DNA of 20,319 nt from Carex sylvatica (lineage: Eukaryota > Streptophyta > Magnoliopsida > Poales > Cyperaceae). Shown piece after piece: positions 18,986-20,319 of the stretch (position 1 is the first letter of the stretch; each line of letters opens with the position of its first letter). The notes beneath the pieces are model-generated. The model made no database searches, was not told the origin of the DNA, and saw nothing but the letters and a program-made list of their open reading frames with translations. The DNA is taken from positions 1-20,319 of the forward strand of contig CAXKVR010000311.1 in the NCBI GenBank assembly GCA_964058845.1, in the 5' to 3' direction. The position numbers and the translations under genes are program-made.

Positions 18986-19207
18986 AAAAGATTAAATTTT
19001 AAAAAGTAAAAACTCAATGCATACATTAATATATTAGTAATTTTATAGAAATAAATATGAAAATAATATTATACGCATGGTTCAATTTCATACAAAATAT
19101 TTAAATATTTTAAAATATCCAAACCAAAATATTTTAAAATTGTTATTATTTGGTGCCTTAAAACATATTTAAGACACTTAAATTATCACTATTTCATTTG
19201 CCAGACA

Positions 19208-19454
19208 CGGATTAATTTATAAGGACTTAAAAAGATGAGTCTATGAATATTTACTTGCATACTAAATTTTATATTTTTAAGAATTTTTTTACTATTTTTA
19301 AGATAGGAAGAAAATCATTTGATATCTATCTTAAAAAATAGTAAAAAATTTATACAAAATGTAAAATTCGGTCTGCAAGTACATATTCGTATGAAAATCA
19401 TGTTTAACGGTTCAGATCAACCATTAAGATTTTTAAAACGAAAATATTAATCCG
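19208..19454. mobile_element. Foldback element of about 247 bp
   Basis: CGGATTAAT (19208-19216) is matched by ATTAATCCG (19446-19454). Inner arms ACTTGCATACTAAATTTTAT ... TACTATTTTTAAGATA (19253-19305) and TATCTTAAAAAATAGTA ... TCTGCAAGT (19326-19379) pair across a loop of about 20 nt. Just outside, GTGCTATGCATAGTAC is a near-perfect palindrome. No target duplication was found. Confidence 0.6.
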
Positions 19455-19609
19455 TAGTACAGACCCATACGTGCTATGCATAGTACCATAGACTCACACT
19501 TTTTTATATATATAAAGTTAAAGTATAGATTTTCTTTTGTAAAATAAAACAAGATTCTAAATAGCAAGTATCGTGTCATCACAAAAAGGTTAAAAAAAAA
19601 TATCGCGAA

Positions 19610-20152
19610 TAGTGTAGCTATAGCGAAAGCTATCCTACATAGTGTTTCTTGTTTAAAAAATTATATTCTATATTTCTATTAATTATCAACATTATCTAAA
19701 ATCTCATTGAGCGATAAGTAACACAAAATTGATTAAGGAATTAGAATGTTTATATTGAACCAATACAAATCCAAATTGTTATTCAAAATATCCCTAATAA
19801 TATCATAAACTATCTATTTTTATCATTTAAAATAACATAAGCATCGTGACATAAACTATATATATTTTTTATGTTAAAAAAAATCTAAGCACAATGGCAT
19901 AAACTATCTATATTTTTTATTTAAAAATAAAAGTAATCCGGACCATGAAAAAAATGATCCTTAAAAAAAAATTCAATTTGGATCTTTAAATAAAAGTCTC
20001 TGCAGCATAGCATGCGCTATAGCGCGTAGCGTGTAGCGCAAATAGCAGAACGTTATTACTGCTATAATAGTTGTAGCTGAAATAACACACTTCTATTCCA
20101 TAATTTATTGTTTAAAATCTAAAAACGCTATAGCGCGCTATTTAGAACACTA
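19610..20152. mobile_element. GCTATAGCGC-type element, boundaries uncertain
   Basis: TAGTGT...AGCTATAGCG near 19610 and, inverted from the right end, TAGTGTTCTAAATAGCGCGC suggest paired termini. GCGCTATAGCGC (20014-20025), CGCTATAGCG (20126-20135) and TAGCGCGCTA (20131-20140) are perfect palindromes. I recall similar GCTATAGCG-rich repeats in other plant genomes, but I cannot verify the family here. Confidence 0.4.
19804..19942. repeat. Three tandem copies of a unit of about 47 bp
   Basis: CATAAACTATMTAT begins at 19804, 19850 and 19898. Between them run T-rich and A-rich segments ending in CTAAGCACAATGG-like or ATAAGCATCGTGA sequence. Confidence 0.75.
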
Positions 20153-20275
20153 CTAAAATTACAGTATTTTCATTCTTGTATACTGTTTCTTATCTTTACT
20201 GGTTATTAAAACATTTGTATCTCTGCATTTGGTCTCCTTGGCTCCATAAACAACTTCAACAATTATCATCAAACA

Positions 20276-20319
20276 ATGTCAATCTTCATCCTTGTAGTTC
20301 ATCTCCAATTTCAATTTGT
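20276..20319 (+). CDS. Possible start of a gene cut by the window edge
   Basis: ATG at 20276 opens a frame that stays open to the window end (MSIFILVVHL...), with a hydrophobic, signal-peptide-like beginning. It is preceded by a CAA-rich leader-like stretch (AACAACTTCAACAATTATCA). Fifteen codons are too few for a call. The composition rises slightly above that of the AT-rich spacer. Confidence 0.2.
   Translation, partial: MSIFILVVHLQFQF

Overview
This is nuclear DNA from a flowering plant. The evidence is GT-AG introns, a peroxisomal acyl-activating enzyme, an F-box/DUF295 protein, and a dense population of plant-type transposon remnants. DUF295 F-box proteins that start with a 'DWSxLP' box are abundant in monocots, so a monocot is my guess, but a weak one. 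The species cannot be read from this window.

Layout. (1) 1-1302: the last two exons of an AAE1-like acyl-CoA synthetase on the plus strand, ending in the PTS1 tripeptide SRL. Its last exon is flanked by two inverted copies of one roughly 200-bp repeat, and an antisense tRNA-derived SINE-like element follows the stop codon. (2) 1303-3930: a gene-free spacer of fairly balanced composition with two microsatellites, a roughly 185-bp tandem duplication and one orphan intron-like structure. (3) 3917-5499: a minus-strand F-box/DUF295 gene. Splice signals suggest that its start codon is a three-base coding exon separated from the body by a 214-bp intron, and that a second intron may replace the C-terminus. 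(4) 5500-20319: about 15 kb of AT-rich DNA with no supportable protein-coding gene. It is packed with degenerate non-autonomous DNA transposons: one foldback family in four copies, a nested TA-flanked element, a Mutator-like foldback with a perfect 9-bp target duplication, a hAT-like element, a small CACTA derivative, other foldbacks and local tandem duplications. It also holds about 2.1 kb of a Ty3/gypsy (Tekay/Del-like) LTR ending at a decayed primer-binding site.

The two genes have no visible functional link: one is peroxisomal acyl activation and the other is probably SCF-type ubiquitin ligase adaptor function. I found no convincing new biochemical system. The best material is structural: the inverted repeats around the AAE1 terminal exon, the split start codon of the F-box gene, and several foldback elements whose insertion histories can be read directly.
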